NCBI GenBank assembly: GCA_020848735.1
Contig: JADLHO010000115.1
Location: 1-55,140, forward strand
Source: Planctomycetota bacterium
GTDB lineage: Bacteria > Planctomycetota > UBA1135 > UBA2386
DNA: 55,140 nucleotides
Direction of reading: 5' to 3'
A program made the translations under genes and the position numbers. Each line of letters opens with the position of its first letter. The first letter of the stretch is position 1. Positions 26,981-35,594 of this stretch are shown here, one piece after another. The notes beneath the pieces are model-generated. The model was not told the DNA's origin, did not search any database, and worked only from the letters and a program-made list of their open reading frames with translations.

Positions 26981-29794
26981 ATGTCCGCGGAGGCCGATCG
27001 ACCGCATGGAACGAGCGCCGAACGGCGCTACGACGAGCTGCTCGCCCGCGCGTTGCGCGGGGAGTCGATCGAGTCCGAGGGTGAGGGCGAGTCCTGGCTG
27101 GCGGGACTGAAGGAGCTCGCGCGCCGCGCGGCGCCCGCGCCGGGACCAGCCCTCGAGAACGAGCCGGGCCTCCCGTGGCGTGAACTCGGCGGCTATCGCC
27201 TGATCCGCCGGCTCGGCGAGGGTGGGATGGGGGTCGTCTACCTCGCCGAGCAGAGCGGGCTCGGCCGTCGCGTCGCGCTGAAGGTCCTGCGCCCCGAACT
27301 CGCGAACTCGCCCACGGCGCTCGAGCGGCTCGCGCGCGAGGCGCGTGCGATCGCGAAGCTGCGCCACCCCGGGATCGCCGCGGTGCACGCGCTCGGCGAA
27401 GACGCCGGCGTGCGCTTCTTCACGATGGACCTGCTCGACGGCGAGGACCTCGACGAGGTCCTCGCTCGGCGGCTCCTGGATCACGGCGAGGGTCTCCCGA
27501 TCCCGATGGCCTTGCAGATTGCCGCCCAGGTCGCGGCGGCGCTCGACTGCGCGCATGCGGCCGGCGTGCTGCACCGCGACGTGAAGCCCCACAACGTGCG
27601 GATCCTCGGCGATGGTCGCGCGGTGCTGCTCGACTTCGGCCTCGCGCGCGAGCTCGGCGGCGAAGGGGTGAGCATCACACGCGAGTTCGCCGGCTCGCCG
27701 AGCTACGCGGCGCCGGAGCAGATCGTCGCGCGGCACGGGGCGCGGCCCGATGCACGCGCGGACGTGTGGGGGCTGGGCGCCACGCTCTACGAGTGCCTTA
27801 CCGGACGGGCGCCCTTCGTCGGGGAGACGATCGAGAGCGTGATGCACGCCGTGCTGCACGATGAGCCGGTCCGTCCGGGCCTGCTGCGGCCATCGCTGCC
27901 ACGCGACGTCGAGACGATCCTCTGCTGCGCGCTCGAGAAGGACCCCGCACGGCGCTATCCGTCGATGCGCGCCTTCCACGAGGATCTGCTCGCCGTGCTC
28001 GAACTCCGCGTCATCGGCGCGCGCGCGCCCGGACGATGGACCGTGCTGCGCCGGCAGGTCCGCCGCCATCCGCGCCTCGCCGCGCTCGCGCTGAGCGCCG
28101 TGGCGGTCATGCTCTTGTTCGCCGCCGAGTCCTGGCTCGAGCGCCGGGCGCGCGGCATCGAGGCCGCGCAGCTCGTCGTCTCGGTGCAACGCGAGCTCGA
28201 TGCGATCGAGACGCGGCGCGGTGCGGCGGAGCGCGCGGGCATGGGTCTGCACGAGCTCGAGGCGACTCGATCCGCCCGATCGTGGACCGCGGCGGAGGCG
28301 GAGCGAGCCTCGCGCCTGTCGACCGAACTCGCGGCGTTCACGCGCGATCGGGCCGACGTGTTCGCGCGCGCCGATGCGAACCTCGCGGGCGCGCGGCGCT
28401 CCGCTCCGCTCCTCGACGGTCTCGAGGACGCCTACGCGCAGCTCTACTGGCAGCGCTGGCTCGAGGCGCGCCAGAACGGTCCGCGCTCGACGATCGAGTT
28501 CTTCCGCGAGCGCGTCGCGGAACACGATCGACGCGGCACCTGGGTCGCGCGCATGCGGGGCCACGGCAGCCTGCGCTTGACGACCGAGCCTGCAGGGGCC
28601 GAGGTCTTCCTCTTCCAGTACGCGGTGCTCGGCGAGGTCGTGCCGGGTGAGGAGCCGCGCGTCGTGCCGATGCGTGCGCTCGGCGCCGCCGAACGGGAAC
28701 GTCCCGGCGCGACCGCGCTGCGCGTCGTGCGCGCGCACGACGTGCTCGACGCCGAGGACCTCGTCCTCGAGCTCGACGGGCGCAGCTGCGACGCGATCCT
28801 CGCGGCGACGGATGCCCACGCCCTGCGCGCGTACGGGGAGCGCGGTGGTGTCCGCGCGCGCATCTGGCGCTCTGGTCGCAGCGAGGAGCTCGTGCTGCCC
28901 GCGGGTCTCGAGCTCCGCGTCACCCGCGCACCGCTCTTCGTCGGCGAGGATCGACGCGTCGGGGTGACACCGCTCGTCGTCGAGGACCTTCAGCCCGCGT
29001 GGTACGTCGCGCTCGTGCGCCGACCCGGCTGCGAGGACCTCGTCCTGCCCTTCCATGTGGACCACGCCTCGGAGCACTTCGCGCGCTGCTCGGAGCTCGC
29101 CGTGCCGCTGGCGCCGATCGGCAGCACCCCGCGGGGCTTCGTGCGCGTCGCCGCGGACGCCTATGCCTGGGGCGAGGTCGGGTTCTTCATGCAGGAGCGC
29201 GAGCTGAGCTGCGCGGAGTACCGCGCGTTCATCGAAGACGACCCGCGCGACTCCGGGCGTTGGCCGCTCGGGGCGGCCTGGCAGGTGCGTGACGGGGCGA
29301 TGGAGTTCGTGGGTGACGAACGTTCGGGCGCGACGCCGGTGCTCGGCGTCTCTTGGCCGGCGGCGCGCGCGTTTGCGCAATGGGCCGATGCGCATTGGCA
29401 GAAGCCCGCGGGCCACGGCTATCGATTGCCCACGACGCGCGAGTGGCTCCGCGCGGGCAAGGGCGGCGACGGGCGCGCCTTCGTGTTCGGCAACGGCTTC
29501 CGCGACGTCTGGCTCGGCGCCGCGGCCTTGCCGGCATCCGCGCCGTCGCCGTGTGCGTCGTGGCCCACCGACGAATCGCCCTTCCGTGTCCATGACCTCG
29601 CGGGCAATGCCGCCGAGTGGTGCGATGACGAGGGCCTCGCGATGGTCTGTGGCGGGAGCTGGCGCGATCGCCACGAGGCGGCGTTCCGCCTCGAATCGCG
29701 TCCACTCGCCCCAGCGACGCGTGACGAGGGGATCGGCTTCCGCCTGGTCCTGCGTCCGTCGGGTCAGACGAAGCTGGAGACGCGCGCGCGATGA
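26981..29794 (+). CDS. Ser/Thr protein kinase fused to an FGE-sulfatase (SUMF1-like) domain
   Basis: 937 residues from the ATG at 26981. Kinase domain about 71-340: glycine loop LGEGGMGVVY, Lys101 in VALKVL, HRDVKPHN with Asp200, DFGLA with Asp218, then an APEQ activation segment. A TM helix follows near 366-386 (LAALALSAVAVMLLFAAESWL), so the kinase is cytoplasmic and the rest is outside. A region up to about 700 has PEGA-like repeats (LTTEPAGAEVFLFQ). The C-terminal 230 residues are an FGE-like domain: ERELSCAEYRAFIED, GVSWPAARAFAQWAD, YRLPTTREWLRAGKG, NAAEWCDDEG, and GGSWRD. The paired active-site cysteines of true FGE are not evident, so it may bind rather than oxidise. The sigma factor gene overlaps its stop by 4 nt. 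Confidence 0.92.
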   Translation: MSAEADRPHGTSAERRYDELLARALRGESIESEGEGESWLAGLKELARRAAPAPGPALENEPGLPWRELGGYRLIRRLGEGGMGVVYLAEQSGLGRRVALKVLRPELANSPTALERLAREARAIAKLRHPGIAAVHALGEDAGVRFFTMDLLDGEDLDEVLARRLLDHGEGLPIPMALQIAAQVAAALDCAHAAGVLHRDVKPHNVRILGDGRAVLLDFGLARELGGEGVSITREFAGSPSYAAPEQIVARHGARPDARADVWGLGATLYECLTGRAPFVGETIESVMHAVLHDEPVRPGLLRPSLPRDVETILCCALEKDPARRYPSMRAFHEDLLAVLELRVIGARAPGRWTVLRRQVRRHPRLAALALSAVAVMLLFAAESWLERRARGIEAAQLVVSVQRELDAIETRRGAAERAGMGLHELEATRSARSWTAAEAERASRLSTELAAFTRDRADVFARADANLAGARRSAPLLDGLEDAYAQLYWQRWLEARQNGPRSTIEFFRERVAEHDRRGTWVARMRGHGSLRLTTEPAGAEVFLFQYAVLGEVVPGEEPRVVPMRALGAAERERPGATALRVVRAHDVLDAEDLVLELDGRSCDAILAATDAHALRAYGERGGVRARIWRSGRSEELVLPAGLELRVTRAPLFVGEDRRVGVTPLVVEDLQPAWYVALVRRPGCEDLVLPFHVDHASEHFARCSELAVPLAPIGSTPRGFVRVAADAYAWGEVGFFMQERELSCAEYRAFIEDDPRDSGRWPLGAAWQVRDGAMEFVGDERSGATPVLGVSWPAARAFAQWADAHWQKPAGHGYRLPTTREWLRAGKGGDGRAFVFGNGFRDVWLGAAALPASAPSPCASWPTDESPFRVHDLAGNAAEWCDDEGLAMVCGGSWRDRHEAAFRLESRPLAPATRDEGIGFRLVLRPSGQTKLETRAR

Positions 29795-30375
29795 ACGAAG
29801 CGCACGGACTCGCCGCGCTCCTCGTGGCGCACGACGCCTGGCTGCGGAGCCTCCTCGCCGGCCACGCGCGCGGTCTGCTCCGGTTCGAGCCACTCGACGA
29901 TCTGGTGCAGGGCACGCACGCCCGGGCGCTCGCCGAAGCGGGACGCTTCGCCTACCGCGGCGACGCCGAGTTCCGCGCCTGGCTCGCCACGCTCGCCCGT
30001 CGCCATGTCGGCGATCGACACGACCACTACCGCGCGTGCAAGCGCCGCGCGACCCGGGTGCTGCGCATCACCCTCGCCGATGGCCACCACAGCGCGGCGG
30101 GCGCGACACGCGGGGTCTCGCCGCTGAGCGGCAAGGCCGGGCCCGCCACGGTCGCCGAGCGCCGCGAGCTCGTGGTGCTGGCGATCCAGGCCCTGGGCGC
30201 CTTGATGCCACGCGACCGCGACCTCGTGCGCTGGACGAGTGAAGGCATCTCGATCGAAGAACAGGCGCAGCGGCTCGGCATCAGCTACGAGGCCGCGCAG
30301 CGCGCGGTGCTCCGCGCCCAGGAGCGCCTGCGCGCGACCTTCGAGCTCGCGCGCCGCGCGCGCCTACCGCGCTGA
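29791..30375 (+). CDS. ECF-like RNA polymerase sigma factor
   Basis: 194 residues. The ATG at 29791 overlaps the kinase stop in ATGA, so the two are translationally coupled. Region 2 is FEPLDDLVQGTHARALAEAG and FRAWLATLARRHVGDRHDHY; region 4 is LMPRDRDLVRWTSEGISIEEQAQRL with AAQRAVLRAQERLRATF. In Planctomycetota sigma factors are often encoded with Ser/Thr kinases, and phosphorylation of the sigma factor by its kinase is a known type of control; applying it here is inference. Confidence 0.85.
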   Translation: MNEAHGLAALLVAHDAWLRSLLAGHARGLLRFEPLDDLVQGTHARALAEAGRFAYRGDAEFRAWLATLARRHVGDRHDHYRACKRRATRVLRITLADGHHSAAGATRGVSPLSGKAGPATVAERRELVVLAIQALGALMPRDRDLVRWTSEGISIEEQAQRLGISYEAAQRAVLRAQERLRATFELARRARLPR

Positions 30376-30380
30376 CGGCC

Positions 30381-31619
30381 TCAGGTGCCGCTGATCGCGA
30401 ACGAGAGCGCTGGACTGAGCAGGCCGCCGGAGCCGCCGCGGCAGATGCCGATCCACTGGGCGCAGCCGTGCAGGCCGCAGAGCGAGAGCGAAGCCGGGAT
30501 CGGGATGGTCGTCGAGGCGCTGCCGCCGCAGGTCGAGCTGCCGGTCGTCGTCACGGGACCGACGAGGATCGGGGGCAGGACGAGGTCGATGTGGAGCAGG
30601 CCGCACCACGGCGCGGGCGGCCGCGTGCCGGCCGAGCTGCAGGGACCGCCGAGGCTCAACATGAGCCAGCTCGGCACGCCGAGCGGTGCGCCGTCGAGCG
30701 TGACGGTGAACGCGGGATTGCCGATCGCCGGGTCGCCGACGGTGCCGATGCCGGTCGTCGAGGTGCAGGGACCGCAGGCCGGGTGAAGGCAGGCGCGACC
30801 CACGACCGTGCCGCGGCTCGGCATGACGCAGAGCCCGATGAAGGGCTCGGTGCCGCCGGCGGGGCAGCAATGCGTGGGGGTGAGGGCGCAGGTGCTGGGA
30901 TCGAGCGTGAGGCCGAGCGTCTTGAAGCCGTCGGTGACCCAGACCGTGCGCGTGCATTGGTCATAGGCGACGCCGTGGATGGGACCCATGGCCACGCCGC
31001 CGCAGCGCGGCAGCGGCGTGCGGCAGATCGGCGAGCACGGGCGGCCGAAGGGGGCGACGTAGAGCAGGTTGCCTGGCGGGGCCGCGCCGGAGAAGTCGCT
31101 GGACGACCAGATCACGAGATCGAGCACGTCGGCCGTGGCGATGCCGCCGATCGTATGACCGCTCGGAACGCTGGCCGGGCACGAGAAGAGCGGAGCGCCC
31201 AGGGGACAGCTCAAAGGGTAGACGTGGATCATGCTCGCCGTGTCGCTCACGACGAGCCGGCCGCGGATCTCGTTCACCGCGAGCCCCGAGACGAAGGCCC
31301 GGGGCAGCGGCAGGGGCAGCGGCGGGCAGAGATAGCGACAGTCGTCGGGGTCGCTGCAGGCGATCATCGTCCCATCGCTGATCCAGACGCCGCCGCGCGT
31401 CGGGTCATAGGCCGAGCCGCCGGCCGCGGGATGCGAGGCCATCGGGGGGAAGCCCACGGGTGCGCAGGCGCGCTCGGCGCAGGTCCCCATGTCGCGGCTG
31501 CGCAGCAGGGGCGTCGCCGCGGTGATGCCGATCAGTTCCGGCGTCGTCTGGGCGGGGATGCTCGCGGCACAGGCGAGCGCGAGCAGGAGGGCTTGGAGCG
31601 GAGTGGGGCGACTCGTCAT
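30381..31619 (-). CDS. Secreted Cys-rich protein, beta-propeller-like
   Basis: 412 residues from the ATG at 31619, with a signal peptide (LQALLLALACAASIPAQ). The middle has repeats of the type SGLAVNEIRGRLVVSDTA, GGIATADVLDLVIWSS and GVAYDQCTRTVWVTDG, as in NHL or SMP-30-like propellers. About 20 cysteines are spread through the mature part, consistent with disulfides. The last 110 residues (FTVTLDGAPLGVPSWLMLSLGG onward) resemble the C-terminal module of the protein at 38837. No enzyme motif. Convergent with the sigma factor gene, 5 bp apart. Confidence 0.72.
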   Translation of the reverse strand: MTSRPTPLQALLLALACAASIPAQTTPELIGITAATPLLRSRDMGTCAERACAPVGFPPMASHPAAGGSAYDPTRGGVWISDGTMIACSDPDDCRYLCPPLPLPLPRAFVSGLAVNEIRGRLVVSDTASMIHVYPLSCPLGAPLFSCPASVPSGHTIGGIATADVLDLVIWSSSDFSGAAPPGNLLYVAPFGRPCSPICRTPLPRCGGVAMGPIHGVAYDQCTRTVWVTDGFKTLGLTLDPSTCALTPTHCCPAGGTEPFIGLCVMPSRGTVVGRACLHPACGPCTSTTGIGTVGDPAIGNPAFTVTLDGAPLGVPSWLMLSLGGPCSSAGTRPPAPWCGLLHIDLVLPPILVGPVTTTGSSTCGGSASTTIPIPASLSLCGLHGCAQWIGICRGGSGGLLSPALSFAISGT

Positions 31620-31775
31620 GACATCGGATCCAGGTGGACGGTCCGGCCGTGGTGCCGGCTGGGTGCCTGGATCGGAGGAACGCGCGGGCGCAGACAGCGC
31701 CGGGCAGTGAGTTCCGGGTGCGGGGGCGCTCTTCCGCCGCAGCGCGCGGCGCATTGCGGCCGATGAGGACCTCGG

Positions 31776-32123
31776 ATGAACCGGCTCCGTCCGACCCTTT
31801 CACCCGTCACGTGTGTCCTGCTCGTCGCCTGTGGGCAGGGGCTCGCGCCGCCGGCCAACGATGGCGTGCTCCGCGTCGATGGCCGCAGCGAGGCCTCATT
31901 CGAACGGACGCTGCGGGCGATCAAGGACACGCTGGACGGCCCCGCGCAGTCGGCGTTCGCGGAGGCCGCGTTGACCATCGATGCGCACGCGCAGCGCGGG
32001 CGGCTGCGCTCGGGGAGCGTCGACCTCGCGACGCTCCAGCGCGGCATGCGCGAGGTCCTCCACGGGATGTCCGCGGCGGAGATCCTCGCGGAGGCATCCC
32101 GCTTGGGGCCCCCGCCGCGTTGA
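31776..32123 (+). CDS. Small lipoprotein, DUF6694-like
   Basis: 115 residues. A lipoprotein signal with the lipobox LVAC (Cys at residue 19), then a short domain: VDGRSEASFERTLRAIKDTL, FAEAALTIDAHA and MSAAEILAEASRLG. This order matches small lipoproteins called DUF6694, as far as I can recall the family. Function unknown. It is divergent from the Cys-rich protein gene; no clear promoter seen in the 156 bp between them. Confidence 0.68.
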   Translation: MNRLRPTLSPVTCVLLVACGQGLAPPANDGVLRVDGRSEASFERTLRAIKDTLDGPAQSAFAEAALTIDAHAQRGRLRSGSVDLATLQRGMREVLHGMSAAEILAEASRLGPPPR

Positions 32124-32242
32124 TCGTTCGCCGGACTCGCTCAGAGATCGAGAGACGATCGGTCGCTCGAACTCTGCGTGGCCGCGGATGCGGCCACCGG
32201 CAGGCATCTGAGAACCCGAACCACGGATTCTCGATCCGGCGC

Positions 32243-33022
32243 TCAGCAGGACCCCGCCAGCGGCTGGAACAGCGCGAAGACCGCGCCCGTCGGGTCGCTG
32301 AGCATCGAGAAGCTGCCGACCTCGGGGATCGGCGTGTTCTCCATCATCGCCGTCGCGCCGAGCTGCTTCGCCTTGGCGGTCGAGGCGCCGAGGTCCTCGA
32401 CGAAGAAGTAGACGACCCAGCACGAGGGCGTGCCCGGCATCGGGTTCTTCATGAGGCCGCCGGCCTGCTTGTCGCCGTGCATCTGCACGTGGTACGTGCC
32501 GAGCGGGCCGAGGTCCTTCGGCGCGTCCTTCCAGCCGATCAGCGCCGAGTAGAAGCGCTGCGCGGCCACGTCGTCGCTCGTGTAGAGCTCGTTCCAGCAG
32601 ATGCGACCGGGCACCGGGAGGTCCGGGTCGAAACCGGGGGACTCGGGCAGGCCCTGGAAGAGCGAGAAGAAGGCGCCCTGCGGATCACCGACGACCGCGA
32701 AGCGGCCGGTCTGCGGGATCTCGGTGGGCGGGATGCAGACGCTGCCGCCGAGCTGCTTCAGCTTCGCGGCGCTGGCCTCGATGTCCGTGACGGCGAGGTA
32801 GGGCATCCAGTGCGCCATCGGGATCTGCGCCTCCTCCATGATCCCGCCGATCGGGCCGGGCCCCGCGACGATCATGCGGTAGACCGAGCCCATCATCGGG
32901 ACGGACTCGATGTGCCAGCCGAAGAGGGCCTGATAGAAGGCCTGCGCCTTGGCGGCGTCCTTGGTCATGAGGTCGTGCCAGACGAAGCGGCCGGGCCAGG
33001 GGCCGGAGCGGGGTTCTTGCAT
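32243..33022 (-). CDS. VOC (glyoxalase/bleomycin-resistance) family protein, two domains
   Basis: 259 residues from the ATG at 33022; a GTG at 33058 is also possible. Two VOC modules in tandem: FVWHDLMTKDAAKAQAFYQAL to SLFQG, and ICWNELYTSDDVAAQRFYSAL to ALFQP. Each has the FYxxLFGW-type first helix and the closing DPxGA-x-F strand. Such tandem proteins are close to the 27-kDa antigen (CFP-30B) group. Metal ligands are only partly conserved, so catalysis is uncertain. The 210 bp upstream, shared with chrA, contain a 6-bp inverted repeat (CCGGCA at 33052-33057, TGCCGG at 33066-33071). Confidence 0.88.
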   Translation of the reverse strand: MQEPRSGPWPGRFVWHDLMTKDAAKAQAFYQALFGWHIESVPMMGSVYRMIVAGPGPIGGIMEEAQIPMAHWMPYLAVTDIEASAAKLKQLGGSVCIPPTEIPQTGRFAVVGDPQGAFFSLFQGLPESPGFDPDLPVPGRICWNELYTSDDVAAQRFYSALIGWKDAPKDLGPLGTYHVQMHGDKQAGGLMKNPMPGTPSCWVVYFFVEDLGASTAKAKQLGATAMMENTPIPEVGSFSMLSDPTGAVFALFQPLAGSC

Positions 33023-33232
33023 GGGAGGACTCGGGTCGTGGTCGAGGAAGACCGGCACGGGGACTTGCCGGCCGGGGAGGATGTGGGAGCGAGACGAAGG
33101 GAGCTACCCGTCCACGACAGATTTCACCCTGCGGGAGCGGTTCTTTTCGGGGTGCGCGGGAAGCTGCGGCTCTGCTGCCCGCGCGCAGGGGATCCTGCTA
33201 CACCTCCCGGAGCGCCCCGCGCCCGCACGACG

Positions 33233-34405
33233 ATGCCGCACCGCGAAACCGCCGGCCGCCTCTTCCTGCGCTTCCTCCGCTTCGGCTGCCTGGCCTTCGG
33301 CGGGCCGGTCGCGCAGATCGGGATGTTGAAGAAGGAGCTCGTCGACGAGGGGGGCTGGGTGAGCCAGGAGCAGTTCCGGCGCGCCCTCGCCGTCTACCAG
33401 GTGCTGCCCGGGCCGGAGGCGCACGAGCTCTGCGTGTGGTTCGGCACCGTTGCGCGGGGCCGTCTCGGCGGCCTGCTCGCGGGGCTCGGGTTCATGCTGC
33501 CCGGCCTCGTGCTCACGCTGCTCCTGTCGTGGTGCTACACCGCGGTCGGCGAGTGGCCGAGCGGAGTGCTGGCCGCGTTCGCCGGGATGCAGGCCGTGGT
33601 GATCGCGCTGGTCGTTCGGGCGACGCACCGCATCGCGGCGCACGCCGTTCCGGATCGCTGTGCCGCGCTCCTCGCCCTGCTCGCCATGGTCAGCGCGCTG
33701 CTCGGTGTGCACTTCGCGATCCCCCTGCTCGGCGCGGGGCTCGCGTACCTCGTCTGGCCGGCACCGCGCCGCTTGCTCCTTCCGTGCATCGCCCTCGCCT
33801 GGGCCGTCGCCACGCTCGCCGTGCTCGTCGGCGGCGGGCTGCGCGCGGAGCTCCTCACGCTCGACGAGGCCGCCGGTCCGGCGCCGGGATCCCTGCACCT
33901 GCTCGCGTCGGGTCTGCGTGCGGGCCTCCTCACCTTCGGCGGGGCCTACACCGCGATCCCCTTCCTCCAGGAGGACGCGGTCGGTGCTGCGGGTTGGATG
34001 ACGGCGCAGCAGTTCCTCGACGGCGTCGCGCTCACCGGTGCGCTGCCGGCCCCGCTCATCATCATCGGGACCTTCGTCGGTTGGCTCGGCGGCGCATTCG
34101 GCGGGGCGATGCTGATGACCGCCGCGATCTTCGCGCCCGCCTTCGGCTTCACCCTGATCGGTCACTCGTTCTTCGAGCGCCTCGTCGCGCGGCCGGGCCT
34201 TCACCGCTTCCTCGACGGGATCGGCGCCGGGGTCGTCGGCCTCATCGCCGCGACCGCCGTCCAGTTCGCGCCCGCCGCGTTGGGCTCGGCGTCGCGGGTC
34301 CTGATCGCGGCTGTCGCGCTGCTCGTCGTCTACCGGCTGAAGCAACGGTGGGTCGTGCCGGTCGTGGTCCTCGGTGGTGCGCTCGTCGGCGCCGCGATGT
34401 GCTGA
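33233..34405 (+). CDS. chrA: Chromate transporter (CHR family)
   Basis: 390 residues, two homologous CHR halves. The first has FLRFGCLAFGGPVAQIGMLK and GWVSQEQFRRALAVYQVLPG; the second has RAGLLTFGGAYTAIPFLQE and GWMTAQQFLDGVALTGALPA. About ten TM helices. The length and both signatures are those of the long-chain CHR proteins that export chromate or related oxyanions by proton exchange. No chrB regulator is next to it. The start at 33233 is supported by MPHRETAGRLFLRFLRFG, the standard N-terminus. Confidence 0.92.
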   Translation: MPHRETAGRLFLRFLRFGCLAFGGPVAQIGMLKKELVDEGGWVSQEQFRRALAVYQVLPGPEAHELCVWFGTVARGRLGGLLAGLGFMLPGLVLTLLLSWCYTAVGEWPSGVLAAFAGMQAVVIALVVRATHRIAAHAVPDRCAALLALLAMVSALLGVHFAIPLLGAGLAYLVWPAPRRLLLPCIALAWAVATLAVLVGGGLRAELLTLDEAAGPAPGSLHLLASGLRAGLLTFGGAYTAIPFLQEDAVGAAGWMTAQQFLDGVALTGALPAPLIIIGTFVGWLGGAFGGAMLMTAAIFAPAFGFTLIGHSFFERLVARPGLHRFLDGIGAGVVGLIAATAVQFAPAALGSASRVLIAAVALLVVYRLKQRWVVPVVVLGGALVGAAMC

Positions 34406-34502
34406 GACCGGGGCCGGTCGCGCGGTGTCCCGCCTCCTCGCGGCTCGACGCTTGCCCGCGGCGTGGGGAACGCCGAGCCTTCGCCGCCGAAGCCGACCGA
34501 CG

Positions 34503-35576
34503 ATGCGCGTCCAGACTCTCTCCATCCTCTTCGCCGACCTCGCCGGCTCGACCGAACGCCAGGCCCGCAGCTCACGGGCGGACCTCGCGTCCGACATCGC
34601 GCGCTTCCAGGCCCTCCTGACGCCGGTCTTCGCCGCGTTCCGCGGTGAGCTCGTCAAGTCGATGGGCGATGGCTTCCTCGTCTGCTTCGAGAGTCCCACC
34701 GACGCGGTGCTCGCCGCGGTGCAGGTGCAGAAGCAGCTCCATGCCGACAACGCGTCGCGCGCGGAGCCCGGCTCGCAGCTGCACGTGCGCATCGGGATCG
34801 CCACGGGCGAGGTCTCCCGCGACGCGAGCGGCGACGTCTTCGGGGACCCCGTCAACCTGGCGGCGCGCGTGCAGGCGAGCGCGGAGCCCGATGCCGTCTG
34901 GCTCGCCGAGACGACCTTCCTCTCGATGAACAAGAACGAGGTGCAGGCCTTCGAGGTCGGCGCTCGCGTGTTCAAGGGCATCCCCGGCGAGGTGAAGGTC
35001 TACCGCGTGCTCGACGAGTCGATCGCCAATGCGCGGCTGCTCAGCGCGAGTGAACTCGCGGTCGCGCGGGGACCCGCCGCGCGCGGTGTCTCGCGCCGTG
35101 TGCTCGGGGCAGGATTCGCCGGCATCGTGATCGCGGGGCTCGCGACCTTCCTCGCGACGCGTTCATCCCGCGATCGACGCACGCCGCAGCAGCGCCACGA
35201 GAGCGATCCCGACGACGTCGGTGCGGCGGACGCGTTCTTCGAGCAGCTCACGACGCAGCTCTTCGAGGCCGAGGCCCGCGGCGAGATGACGACCATCTAT
35301 CGGGAGGGCGCGATCGCCGAACGCATCCGTCGCGCCGGTCCACGCCTCGCGAATCGGGAGAGCCTGGTCAAGCTGCGCTGCGTGTTCATGTTGGCGAACG
35401 AGCCGCTCGCGCCCGAGGCGCCGGGCTTCGTGCTCTCCGCCGTCGAGCGTCATCGCGGACTGGCCGCGGACGAGCGCTTCGTGGCCCTGCTGCGCGCCAC
35501 CGTGGAATACGCCGCGAAGGAGCCGGCGATGCAGGCGACCTATGCCCGCGCCCTGGCCGTGGTCGAGCGCCGCTGA
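34503..35576 (+). CDS. Class III adenylate/guanylate cyclase with C-terminal TM and helical domain
   Basis: 357 residues from the ATG at 34503. Catalytic domain 1 to about 170: metal ligands Asp12 in FADLAGST and Asp56 in SMGDGFLV, transition-state residues Asn118 and Arg122 in GDPVNLAARV. All the key residues are present, so it should make cAMP (or cGMP). The GDPVN motif fits adenine specificity. Unusually the TM helix comes after the catalytic domain (VLGAGFAGIVIAGLATFLA, about 200-218) and is followed by a 130-residue helical outer domain of unknown type. The kinase gene on the other strand ends 12 bp away. Confidence 0.88.
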   Translation: MRVQTLSILFADLAGSTERQARSSRADLASDIARFQALLTPVFAAFRGELVKSMGDGFLVCFESPTDAVLAAVQVQKQLHADNASRAEPGSQLHVRIGIATGEVSRDASGDVFGDPVNLAARVQASAEPDAVWLAETTFLSMNKNEVQAFEVGARVFKGIPGEVKVYRVLDESIANARLLSASELAVARGPAARGVSRRVLGAGFAGIVIAGLATFLATRSSRDRRTPQQRHESDPDDVGAADAFFEQLTTQLFEAEARGEMTTIYREGAIAERIRRAGPRLANRESLVKLRCVFMLANEPLAPEAPGFVLSAVERHRGLAADERFVALLRATVEYAAKEPAMQATYARALAVVERR

Positions 35577-35594
35577 CGGCGCGCGCGGTCAGCG
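35571..35594. terminator. Inverted repeat at a convergent gene junction
   Basis: CGCTGAC at 35571-35577 and GTCAGCG at 35588-35594 with a GC-only 10-nt loop. It contains the stop codons of both convergent genes (cyclase and kinase). A bidirectional terminator is plausible, but there is no T-run. Confidence 0.4.
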
